Source: Pseudonocardia sp.
GTDB taxonomy: Bacteria > Actinomycetota > Actinomycetes > Mycobacteriales > Pseudonocardiaceae
Assembly (NCBI GenBank): GCA_030453005.1
Contig: JAKDLE010000215.1
Coordinates: 1-5,831, forward strand
Length of the DNA stretch: 5,831 nt
Direction of reading: 5' to 3'
Below, piece after piece: positions 1 through 4,744 of the stretch. The translations under genes and the position numbers were made by a program. The stretch's first letter is position 1. Each line of letters starts with the position of its first letter. The notes under the pieces are model-generated. The model had not been told where the DNA came from. It did not search any database and saw nothing but the letters and a program-made list of their open reading frames with translations.

Positions 1-78
1 CCCCCCCGCGCGGCGGCCCCCCCCCCCGGGCGGGCGGGGGGGGGGGGGGGGGCGCGGGGCGCCCCCCCCCCCCCCCGG
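1..78. other. Low-complexity C/G homopolymer tract at window edge (probable artefact)
   Basis: The first 78 bases contain only C and G, in long runs with no A or T at all. Normal coding DNA resumes abruptly at about base 79. The tract happens to stay open in the frame of the downstream PucR fragment, but the implied residues (runs of Pro and Gly) do not resemble the PucR helix-turn-helix core that should precede this point. I read it as a degraded read end or contig-end assembly error. A real GC-skewed tract cannot be excluded from sequence alone. Confidence 0.7.
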
Positions 79-225
79 GCCGCCAGGGCGCTGCACGTGC
101 ACGTCAACACGGTGGCCCAGCGCCTCGACCGCATCGCCTCGCTGCTGGACGGGGACTGGGCGCAGCCCGACCGGGCCCTGGAGCTGCAGCTCGCCCTGCG
201 CCTGCGCCGCCTGCGCAGCTCGTGA
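79..225 (+). CDS. PucR-family transcriptional regulator, C-terminal fragment (5' end missing)
   Basis: Only the last ~48 residues are readable, in the frame ending at the TGA at 223-225. They include LHVHVNTVAQRLDRI followed by a short spacer and LELQLALRLRRL. This is the signature of the PucR C-terminal helix-turn-helix (HTH_30 type): a recognition helix around HVNTV, then a helix ending in an ELQLALRL-like stretch. Family members are DNA-binding activators or repressors, often with an N-terminal sensory or GGDEF-like region, controlling purine, amine or other catabolic genes. The sensory part and start codon lie outside the window, hidden behind the C/G tract, so the ligand and target cannot be inferred. 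The stop codon overlaps the -35 element proposed for the following vapB gene. Family assignment is fairly sure despite the short length. Confidence 0.72.
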   Translation, partial: AARALHVHVNTVAQRLDRIASLLDGDWAQPDRALELQLALRLRRLRSS

Positions 226-258
226 CAGATGAGCAGTCGGGCCCGTATGCTCGTCTGC
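222..258 (+). promoter_or_regulatory. Promoter of vapBC, leaderless type, with possible operator
   Basis: GTGACA at 222-227 resembles TTGACA, and TATGCT at 246-251 fits TANNNT, with an 18-base spacer. The expected transcription start, 7-8 bases past the -10, falls on the ATG at 259, and no Shine-Dalgarno sequence is present, so the transcript is probably leaderless. An imperfect inverted repeat, GTATGC (245-250) against GCATGC (257-262) with 5 of 6 pairs, overlaps the -10 and the start codon. By inference it could be the site through which a VapB-VapC complex represses its own operon, as is known for this class. Confidence 0.55.
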
Positions 259-504
259 ATGCGTACGACGCTGAACCTGCCTGACGCGCTCGCCGAGGCG
301 GTGAAGGAGCGTGCCGCCGCCGAGGGCCGCACGTTCACCAGCCTGGTCGAGGAGGGTCTGCGCGCCGTCCTCGCCATCTCGGAGGCCCCGGAAGGCCCGG
401 CACCGAGGCTGCCCGTCTCTGGACGCCCCGGGGGGCGGATGCTGGTGGATCTCAGCGACCGTGACGCGCTGTGGGACGCCCTCGACGCCGACGGCATCCG
501 GTGA
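259..504 (+). CDS. vapB: VapB-type ribbon-helix-helix antitoxin
   Basis: An 81-residue protein. Residues 1-40 look like a ribbon-helix-helix DNA-binding domain: the strand MRTTLNLP, then two helices containing AEAVKERAAAEG and SLVEEGLRAVL. The C-terminal half is Pro/Gly-rich and ends in an acidic segment (DLSDRDALWDALDADGIR), the kind of tail that in VapB proteins wraps the toxin and blocks its active site. In this family the antitoxin neutralises VapC and represses the operon. I chose ATG 259 because it places the RHH strand at the N-terminus and coincides with the predicted transcription start; ATG 229 and ATG 247 are in frame but would overlap the promoter. Its stop codon overlaps the vapC start (GTGA), indicating translational coupling. 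The neighbouring PIN toxin makes the assignment firm. Confidence 0.85.
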   Translation: MRTTLNLPDALAEAVKERAAAEGRTFTSLVEEGLRAVLAISEAPEGPAPRLPVSGRPGGRMLVDLSDRDALWDALDADGIR

Positions 505-938
505 TCCTTCCCGACGTCAACGTGCTGGTGTACGCCCATCGACAGGATTCCGTACATCACGAGCGCTACGGCTCCTGGCTCGCGGAAGTCGTAGCCGGAC
601 GAGACGAACTCGCCCTCGTGGAGGCCACCCTGACCGGATTCGTTCGGATCGTCACGCACCCGCGCATCTTCGACGAGCCTGCGACGACGACCGAGGCGCT
701 CGCATTCGTCGAGACGCTGCACGCCGCCCGTCGGGTGCGTCGCCTCGTGGCGACCGCCGCCACCTGGCGGCACTTCGCCGGGCTCGCGAACACCGACCGA
801 CAGGTGCGGGGCAACCTCGTCCCGGACGCCTGGCTAGCAGCCATGGCCCGCTCGCACGGTTGCCGGGTCGCCACCGCCGACCGAGGGTTCGCGCGCTACC
901 CCGGGGTCGACTGGTTCGACCCCAGCCGCCACAGCTAA
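501..938 (+). CDS. vapC: VapC-type PIN-domain ribonuclease toxin
   Basis: A 145-residue PIN-domain protein, normal full length for a VapC. PIN toxins are Mg2+-dependent endoribonucleases that typically cleave tRNA or rRNA to halt translation. The acidic residues expected at the metal site are present: Asp5 in LPDVNVLVYAH, Glu41 in ALVEATLTGFVRIVTHPRIF, Asp109 in GNLVPDAWLAAMA and Asp127 in ATADRGFARYPGV. The TGFVRIVTHPRIF and DRGFARYPG segments match a well-populated actinobacterial VapC subgroup. The start is GTG 501, which overlaps the vapB TGA by four bases; an ATG at 471 in the same frame lies inside vapB and would add ten residues before the conserved LPDVN strand, so I rejected it. The active site looks intact, so the toxin is probably functional. 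The RNA target cannot be predicted. Confidence 0.9.
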   Translation: MILPDVNVLVYAHRQDSVHHERYGSWLAEVVAGRDELALVEATLTGFVRIVTHPRIFDEPATTTEALAFVETLHAARRVRRLVATAATWRHFAGLANTDRQVRGNLVPDAWLAAMARSHGCRVATADRGFARYPGVDWFDPSRHS

Positions 939-978
939 CGAGCGCCCGGCACAGCTCCACACTGCGTTGACGATGCCG

Positions 979-1015
979 TCCCCCACGTGAGGGAGCGGCG
1001 CGCGGGCCCGCGCCG
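979..1015 (+). terminator. Possible vapBC terminator: two adjacent hairpins
   Basis: About 40 bases after the vapC stop lies TCCCCCACGTGAGGGA (979-994), a 16-base inverted repeat with a single mismatched pair. It is followed at once by a perfect 7-bp stem, CGGCGCG (996-1002) against CGCGCCG (1009-1015), with a 6-base loop. There is no T-run, which is common for actinobacterial terminators. The distance from the stop and the lack of a U-tract keep this tentative; the first element could also be a protein-binding palindrome centred on CACGTG. Confidence 0.3.
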
Positions 1016-1152
1016 ATCGGGCACCGCCGGTCGCTCGACGGGCACCGTTGACCGTGCAAGCGTCCGCCTACCGGTCACCGATCGTCACCGCCCTTTCGAC
1101 GGAGAGTGCAATCCGACCGAAACTCCCGGCAGCCGCACCCGTTGAGGGGGAT

Positions 1153-1194
1153 GACCGGTGCCGGTGGAACGGGGAGCCTCCGCCGGCACCGGTC
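1153..1194 (-). terminator. Terminator-like hairpin downstream of the dedA-like gene
   Basis: The arm at 1153-1167 (GACCGGTGCCGGTGG) pairs with 1180-1194 (CCGCCGGCACCGGTC) over 15 positions; on the plus-strand RNA the single non-Watson-Crick position is a G-U pair, while the minus-strand RNA has an A-C mismatch there. The loop is 12 bases. On the minus strand it begins 15 bases past the stop codon of the dedA-like gene. No U-tract follows, so it would be the U-less hairpin type frequent in high-GC Gram-positives. Confidence 0.55.
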
Positions 1195-1209
1195 GATCCA
1201 CCCGGTGGC

Positions 1210-1791
1210 TCAGCCGCAGCGGCGGGCGGACATCCTCCGGCCGACCGCGAACAGCCCGCCCGTGACGAGCGCCAACGCCGTGGCGCCGAGCACGCACAGC
1301 AGCGGGTCGCCGCCCGTCATCGGCTCCAGGGCCCGACCCACCCCGAGCATGTAGACGGCCCACGCCGACGAGCTCACCGACGACCAGATCAGGAACGGCC
1401 GCACCCGCAACCCGAACCGTCCGGCCGCCGCCGTGCTCACCAGCCGCCCGCCCGGCAGGAACCGCGCACCGACCAGCACGGCCCCGGGCCGTCGCAACAG
1501 GTGTCCGCGGACCCGGGCGCCGCCCGCCGCGGAGCCCGCGATCAGCCGGTGGGAGGTGCGGCCGAGGCCGAACGTGATCAGGTCCCCCGTCACCGACCCG
1601 AGCACCGCCGCGACGAACAGCGCGAGCACGAACGGCACGTCGTCGGCGGCGAAGGCGCCCGCGACGGCCGTCATCAGCAGCGTCTCACTCGGAAGCACGG
1701 GGAACGGCGCGTCCACGGCGATCATGACGACGAGCACCGGCAGCAGCCAGGTGCTGTGCACGACCGCTTCCAGGCTGCTCAGCACGTCCAC
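1210..1791 (-). CDS. DedA/VTT-family integral membrane protein
   Basis: A 193-residue, strongly hydrophobic protein of the DedA (VTT / SNARE-associated) family. Members sit in the cytoplasmic membrane; several flip or transport lipid carriers such as undecaprenyl phosphate or phospholipids, or support membrane potential. Visible family marks are FPVLPSETLL (30-39), GDLITFGLGR (69-78) and the conserved RxxPxxR block ARFLPGGRLVSTAAAG (109-124, with Arg110, Pro113, Arg116). Hydrophobic segments lie near 15-30, 54-76, 135-152 and 164-184, with re-entrant-like stretches between. An in-frame GTG at 1812 gives 200 residues, but I prefer GTG 1791 because AGGGGGG (1806-1800) sits 8 bases before it as a Shine-Dalgarno sequence; GTG 1785 is also possible. 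The gene diverges from the protease, with a 162-base gap. Its substrate is unknown. Confidence 0.82.
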   Translation of the reverse strand: MDVLSSLEAVVHSTWLLPVLVVMIAVDAPFPVLPSETLLMTAVAGAFAADDVPFVLALFVAAVLGSVTGDLITFGLGRTSHRLIAGSAAGGARVRGHLLRRPGAVLVGARFLPGGRLVSTAAAGRFGLRVRPFLIWSSVSSSAWAVYMLGVGRALEPMTGGDPLLCVLGATALALVTGGLFAVGRRMSARRCG

Positions 1792-1893
1792 TCGGCGGTC
1801 CCCCCTCGTCACGTCGCGCGACCCCGAACCCGGCCAGCCTCCCAGACGCCTCCGCCGCCGACGGCGCGCCCCGCCACGGATGGCTCCGATGTC

Positions 1894-1908
1894 AGCCGGG
1901 CCCCGGCT
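1894..1908. promoter_or_regulatory. Perfect inverted repeat in the divergent intergenic region (possible operator)
   Basis: AGCCGGG (1894-1900) and CCCGGCT (1902-1908) form a perfect 7-bp inverted repeat around a single C. It ends 8 bases before the -10-like TACGCT of the protease gene, over its -35 region, and lies about 100 bases upstream of the divergent dedA-like start. That position would suit a repressor or activator site. It may equally be chance in GC-rich DNA. Confidence 0.3.
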
Positions 1909-1916
1909 CAGTCACC

Positions 1917-1946
1917 TACGCTCGGTCCGGCTCGTGCACCTGGGGG
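1917..1946 (+). promoter_or_regulatory. Likely -10 element and ribosome binding site of the protease gene
   Basis: TACGCT at 1917-1922 fits the TANNNT consensus. No clear -35 is visible 17-18 bases upstream, where the inverted repeat 1894-1908 lies instead. A start near 1929 would give a leader of about 25 bases. GGGGG at 1942-1946 is 7 bases before GTG 1954 and decides that start codon over the in-frame GTGs at 1978, 1993, 2008 and 2023. Confidence 0.42.
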
Positions 1947-1953
1947 TTCGTCC

Positions 1954-2805
1954 GTGGTAGGTCTCGTCCGACGCGCTGTGGTTCGACGCGCTGTGGTTCG
2001 ACGCGCTGTGGTTCGACGTGCGGTGGCGCTCTGCGCCGCGGTCACGGCGATCGGGTTCCTCGCCCCGGCCGCGGCGGCGGCCCAACCGTCCGCGGAGGCG
2101 TCCGTCGCGCCCGACGCCCTGATGATCACCCCGCTCGACGACGGCACCACCGCGAGCTGCACGGCCGCGTTCGTCTTCACCGACGCCGAGGCGGCCGTCT
2201 ACCTGGGCTACGCCGCCCACTGCGCGGGCGACGGCGTGATGGGCCTTTCGGGCTGCGAGGAACCCACCTTGCCCCTGGGCAGCCCGGTGATCGTGGTCGG
2301 CGACGACGGGTCGCAACGCACCGGCAGGCTCGCGTACAGCTCGTGGACCACCATGCAGGAGCGCGGCGAGACGAGCGACGCGCTGTGCTTCCTCAACGAC
2401 TTCGCGCTCGTCGAGATCGCCCCGTCCGACGTCGACCCGAGCGTCCCGGGTATCGGCGGCCCCACCGGCCTCGACGTCGACGGCACCGAGGAGGGCGAGC
2501 CCGTGGTGAGCTACCAGCCCCACCGCTCCGACGACGCGATCAAGGACGGCGTGAGCCTCGGCGATGCGGCCGGGGGGCTCACCCACGAGGTGTGGACCGA
2601 CCCGCCGGGCAACCCGGGCGACTCGGGGGCGGGCTACCTCGACGCCGGGGGCGAGGCGTTCGGGCTGTTGAGCACGCGGATCGTCGCGGACGGGCGCATC
2701 ACCAACGGCGTCACCGACCTGGCCATGGCGCTCGGCTACGCCTCCCGCCACGGCGGCCTCGGCGAGATCTCGCTGGTGGCGGGCACGGAGCCGTTCACCG
2801 GGTAG
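1954..2805 (+). CDS. Secreted chymotrypsin-fold (S1-like) serine protease
   Basis: A 283-residue preprotein. Residues 1-25 are an unusual arginine-rich n-region made of RRAVV repeats, followed by a hydrophobic core (LCAAVTAIGFLAPAAAAA) and a likely signal-peptidase site near residues 43-44, so it is exported. The mature part shows a complete triad: His89 in GYAAHC, Asp149 in LNDFALVEI and Ser224 in GNPGDSGAG. Cys69 and Cys90 are placed like the Cys42-Cys58 disulfide around the catalytic His of chymotrypsin; Cys101 and Cys145 could form a second bond. There is no long propeptide between the signal peptide and the catalytic domain, unlike alpha-lytic-type proteases. Substrate specificity is not readable. 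The same frame stays open back to 1048, but that part is opposite the dedA-like gene and is a shadow. The stop codon lies inside the -10 of the next gene. Confidence 0.82.
   Translation: MVGLVRRAVVRRAVVRRAVVRRAVALCAAVTAIGFLAPAAAAAQPSAEASVAPDALMITPLDDGTTASCTAAFVFTDAEAAVYLGYAAHCAGDGVMGLSGCEEPTLPLGSPVIVVGDDGSQRTGRLAYSSWTTMQERGETSDALCFLNDFALVEIAPSDVDPSVPGIGGPTGLDVDGTEEGEPVVSYQPHRSDDAIKDGVSLGDAAGGLTHEVWTDPPGNPGDSGAGYLDAGGEAFGLLSTRIVADGRITNGVTDLAMALGYASRHGGLGEISLVAGTEPFTG
1969..2028 (+). repeat. 15-bp in-frame tandem repeat encoding RRAVV units
   Basis: The unit CGACGCGCTGTGGTT occurs three times without change (1969-1983, 1984-1998, 1999-2013), followed by a decayed fourth copy (2014-2028) reading RRAVA. 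Because 15 is a multiple of 3, gain or loss of copies keeps the protease in frame and only changes the length and charge of the signal-peptide n-region. Each copy also carries an in-frame GTG that could act as a start. Confidence 0.92.
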
Positions 2806-2808
2806 CGT
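2803..2808 (+). promoter_or_regulatory. -10 hexamer for the STAS gene, overlapping the protease stop
   Basis: TAGCGT fits TANNNT, and its first three bases are the TAG stop of the protease gene. A transcription start 7-9 bases downstream would fall near GTG 2817. No good -35 is evident, and transcription from the protease promoter could also read through. Confidence 0.38.
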
Positions 2809-2828
2809 GCCCGCTCGTGGAGCAGCTG

Positions 2829-3185
2829 ATGACCCTGCGCCGGGCCGAGGTGCGCGGGCATCTGGTGGTGCACGTCAGCGGCGAGGTCGAGGCGATGACC
2901 GTGCCGCGGCTCGCCCAGGCGGTCGCCGATGCGCTCGACGAGGCGTCGGGCCATGCACGGCGGGGCGACCCGCGGCCCGTCGTCGTCGACCTCACCGACG
3001 TCACGTTCCTCGACTCGGCCGGGCTCGCGGCGCTGCTGGACGCCACCGAACGCGGCGAGGAGCTCGGGGAGCCGCTGCGGCTGGTCGTCGACCGGAACAG
3101 GCCCGTCGTCCGTCCCATCGAGATCGCCGGCCTGGTGCACCGGCTCGCGCTCTACGAGTCGGTGCAGGACGCGACCCCGGCCTGA
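2829..3185 (+). CDS. STAS-domain anti-sigma factor antagonist (RsbV/SpoIIAA-like)
   Basis: A 118-residue single STAS-domain protein (122 from the alternative GTG 2817). In partner switching, the unphosphorylated form binds an RsbW-type kinase and frees a sigma factor; phosphorylation on a conserved serine stops this. The core VVVDLTDVTFLDSAGLAALL contains the expected DSAG, with the candidate phospho-serine at position 63 (67 from the GTG). The upstream strand HLVVHVSGEVEAMTVPRL matches the usual STAS start, and a divergent C-terminal helix includes IAGLVHRLALYES. ATG 2829 is chosen because GGAG (2819-2822) lies 6 bases before it; GTG 2817 would suit a leaderless transcript from TAGCGT. It is followed after 49 bases by a matching anti-sigma ATPase, which supports the role. 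An insert (about 39-52, with GHARRGDPR) lengthens the loop before the central strand. Confidence 0.83.
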   Translation: MTLRRAEVRGHLVVHVSGEVEAMTVPRLAQAVADALDEASGHARRGDPRPVVVDLTDVTFLDSAGLAALLDATERGEELGEPLRLVVDRNRPVVRPIEIAGLVHRLALYESVQDATPA

Positions 3186-3221
3186 GACCCCAGCCATCCG
3201 GCACGCCCCGCGCCCCCTTGG

Positions 3222-3234
3222 CATAGTGCGACCG
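3222..3234 (+). promoter_or_regulatory. Leaderless-type -10 before the anti-sigma kinase gene
   Basis: CATAGT at 3222-3227 keeps the key A and T of the -10 hexamer. The GTG start at 3235 is 7 bases further on, where transcription should begin. No Shine-Dalgarno sequence precedes the GTG, which supports a leaderless mRNA. No convincing -35 is visible. Confidence 0.42.
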
Positions 3235-3771
3235 GTGACCGCGGGCGACGACGACGGGGCCCGGCGTGGGACACCGCCGCGGTCCGACCGTTTGCGGATC
3301 CGGCTGCTCGGCGTGCCCGCCGCCGCCTCGCTGGTGCGGGAGCGGCTGCGGCGCTGGCTCGACGGGCTGGGCTGGCCCGAACCGCAGCTCGACGACGTCG
3401 TACTCGCCGTGCACGAGGCCGTCACCAACAGCGTCGAACACGGGTACGGCGGCACCGACGCGGGCGACGTCGAGATCGTCGGGACGCGGCTCGTCGACGG
3501 CGGGATGCAGTCGGCTCGGATCGTGGTCCGCGACGCGGGCCGCTGGCGTGCGCCGCGCGACCCCGGGTACCGCGGTCACGGCCTGACGGTGATGCGCGCC
3601 TGCATGGCGCAGGTCGAGGTGCGGGCAGGCGCGGCGGGCACGGAGGTCGAGCTGCTCAGCGTTCCGGTTCCCGTCACGGGGCACCGCACCCCCGCGCCGC
3701 TGAGCGTCGCGGCGGTGGAGGTCCGCAGCCTGGTGTGGGCGGAGCGCCCACCCGGGCGCGAACACACCTGA
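3235..3771 (+). CDS. RsbW-like anti-sigma factor / serine kinase (HATPase_c_2)
   Basis: A 178-residue protein with a GHKL-type ATPase domain of the anti-sigma class. Such proteins bind and hold a sigma factor, and phosphorylate their STAS antagonist. The N-box is HEAVTNSVEHGY (Glu61, Asn65, His69), the G1-like motif is VVRDAGRW (Asp100, Gly102), and the G2-like motif is GYRGHGLTVM (Gly114, Gly116), followed by GTEVEL as the closing strand. The first 20 residues are a charged, probably disordered lead, and about 34 residues after the ATPase fold (RTPAPLSVAAVEVRSLVWAE and onward) form an extra tail not usual in minimal RsbW proteins. GTG 3235 is chosen from its spacing to the -10 and because upstream codons run into the STAS gene. 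The neighbouring STAS protein is the obvious partner; no sigma factor is encoded in the window. Confidence 0.83.
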   Translation: MTAGDDDGARRGTPPRSDRLRIRLLGVPAAASLVRERLRRWLDGLGWPEPQLDDVVLAVHEAVTNSVEHGYGGTDAGDVEIVGTRLVDGGMQSARIVVRDAGRWRAPRDPGYRGHGLTVMRACMAQVEVRAGAAGTEVELLSVPVPVTGHRTPAPLSVAAVEVRSLVWAERPPGREHT

Positions 3772-3788
3772 TACCGCCGGGCGGCCGG

Positions 3789-3800
3789 CATGCTCGTCGC
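3789..3800 (+). promoter_or_regulatory. Leaderless-type -10 before the crotonase gene
   Basis: CATGCT at 3789-3794 lies 6 bases before ATG 3801, and there is no Shine-Dalgarno sequence. The segment ATGCTCGTC is shared with the vapB promoter (ATGCTCGTCTGCATG at 247-261). The -35 is weak: CTGATA at 3768-3773, with a short 15-base spacer. Read-through from the anti-sigma gene, 29 bases upstream, is also possible. Confidence 0.4.
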
Positions 3801-4583
3801 ATGACTCCCGCACCGGTACGCGTGGACCACGACGGTGGGCTGGCCGTCGTCACCATCGACTCCCCGCCGCTCAACCTGTTCGACGACGCGGTGCGCACAG
3901 CCCTGTCCGCCGCGGTCGACGAGCTCGAACACCGCACGCCGCGTGCCGTACTGGTCCGCGCCGAGGGCGCCGTGGTCAGCGGCGGCGTCGACGTCCGTGT
4001 CTTCGAGCGCCTCGACGGCCCGAATGAGGCGGCCGCGTTGTTCGGCGAGCTGGTGGCGATCAGCCGCCGGGTGGCCGCCCTGCCCTGCCCGACCGTCTTC
4101 GCCGCGCACGGCCTGTGCCTGACCTGGGCGTTCGAGCTGGCGCTGGCGTGTGACCTCATCCTCGCCTCCGAGGAGGCCTCGTTCGGGCTCATCGAGGCGA
4201 CCGTCGGCCTGACCCCGGCGATGGGCGGGACCCAGCGGCTCGCCGAGCGCGCAGGCTCCGGCCGCGCCCGTGAGCTCGTCCTCACCGCCGAGCGCTTCGA
4301 CGCGGCGACCCTGCACGACTGGGGCGTGGTCAACCGCGTGCTGCCCGGCGACGGGTTCGACGCCGCCGCCCGCGACCTGGCCACCCGGCTCGCCACGGGT
4401 CCGACCCGCGCACACGCCGCGACGAAGCAGGTGGTCGAGCACTACCTGCGCGGCGGCGTCGACGCGGCCGACGAGCACGTGCCGGCCCTCGCAGGCGAGC
4501 TGTTCGCCACGGCCGACCTGCGCGGTGCGCTGGACAGCTTCCTGCGTGAGGGCCACGGCCGGGCACGGTTCGAGGGCCGGTAG
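3801..4583 (+). CDS. Enoyl-CoA hydratase/isomerase (crotonase) family protein, atypical oxyanion loop
   Basis: A 260-residue crotonase-fold protein of usual family length. Family members bind acyl-CoA thioesters and do hydration, isomerisation, hydrolysis or decarboxylation, often in beta-oxidation or secondary metabolism. Both glutamates used by true enoyl-CoA hydratases are kept: Glu112 in AFELALACDLILA and Glu132 in SFGLIEATVGLTPAMGGTQR. The first oxyanion segment reads SGGVDVRVF (60-68) where AGAD-type sequence is usual. The second is HGLCLTWAFELA (103-114), with TWA at 108-110 in place of the Gly-Gly-Gly that normally precedes the first Glu. The C-terminal part (GARELV-like region, VNRVLP, ATKQVVEHYLRGG) is standard. 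Hydratase activity is plausible but not assured, and the substrate is unknown. The gene starts 29 bases after the anti-sigma gene. Confidence 0.85.
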   Translation: MTPAPVRVDHDGGLAVVTIDSPPLNLFDDAVRTALSAAVDELEHRTPRAVLVRAEGAVVSGGVDVRVFERLDGPNEAAALFGELVAISRRVAALPCPTVFAAHGLCLTWAFELALACDLILASEEASFGLIEATVGLTPAMGGTQRLAERAGSGRARELVLTAERFDAATLHDWGVVNRVLPGDGFDAAARDLATRLATGPTRAHAATKQVVEHYLRGGVDAADEHVPALAGELFATADLRGALDSFLREGHGRARFEGR

Positions 4584-4744
4584 GGGGAAACGGGGACCGG
4601 TCCGTGCGCGGAGAGCGACCGGCCTGCACGTCCGTGTGAACTCGGGCAGGGGATCACCGAACCGCGACAACTTCGTTCACGTCTGCGTCGTTATGACGCC
4701 GAGCACTCCGTAGACCGGCCGGGCCGAGACCGCAAGGGGGCACG
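4584..4744 (+). promoter_or_regulatory. Intergenic region with candidate control sites for the LuxR gene
   Basis: This 161-base gap is noticeably richer in A/T around 4660-4700 than its surroundings. GCGTC (4685-4689) and GACGC (4695-4699) form a 5-bp inverted repeat around GTTAT, a possible operator. AAGGGGG (4734-4740) is a Shine-Dalgarno sequence 4 bases before GTG 4745. Just after the crotonase stop, CCGGTC (4597-4602) can pair with GACCGG (4617-4622), a weak terminator candidate. I cannot place the -10 with confidence. Confidence 0.35.

Larger units (their letters stand above)
939..1209. other. Convergent intergenic region, no gene seen
   Basis: These 271 bases separate the ends of vapC (plus) and the dedA-like gene (minus). 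No reading frame here has family-like content; open frames crossing it are high-GC shadows. It contains a near-palindrome (979-994), a GC-rich hairpin (996-1015), a direct repeat CGGGCACCG at 1018-1026 and 1039-1047 (21 bases apart), a short repeat GTCACCG at 1074-1080 and 1084-1090, and a strong hairpin (1153-1194). The hairpins suit transcription ends of two converging units. I see no tRNA or other recognisable RNA. Confidence 0.6.

Noticed and set aside
311..970. 219-codon plus-strand frame across vapBC
   Set aside because: It overlaps both vapB and vapC in another frame and is an Arg-rich shadow with no domain.
1048..1953. Long in-frame extension upstream of the protease
   Set aside because: It lies opposite the well-supported DedA-family gene, is Arg/Pro/His-rich shadow sequence, and would put the signal peptide in the middle of the protein.
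1969..2028. CRISPR-like or transposon-end repeat
   Set aside because: The 15-bp copies are directly adjacent with no spacers, code in frame for the signal peptide, and have no inverted ends or cas genes nearby.
1954..2085. Tat signal peptide on the protease
   Set aside because: RR pairs are abundant, but none is followed by the x-F-L-K type consensus; the four cysteines in the mature part also favour oxidation after Sec export.
1912..2751. 279-codon open frame on the minus strand
   Set aside because: It is antisense to the serine protease with its complete triad; the repeated residues in it only mirror the 15-bp repeat.
3576..4670. 364-codon open frame on the minus strand
   Set aside because: It is antisense to the crotonase and anti-sigma genes, both with clear motifs; its composition is typical of a high-GC shadow with no recognisable domain.
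4636..4680. Inverted repeat GTGAAC ... GTTCAC before the luxR gene
   Set aside because: Arms are only 6 bp and 33 bases apart with no extension, which is expected by chance.
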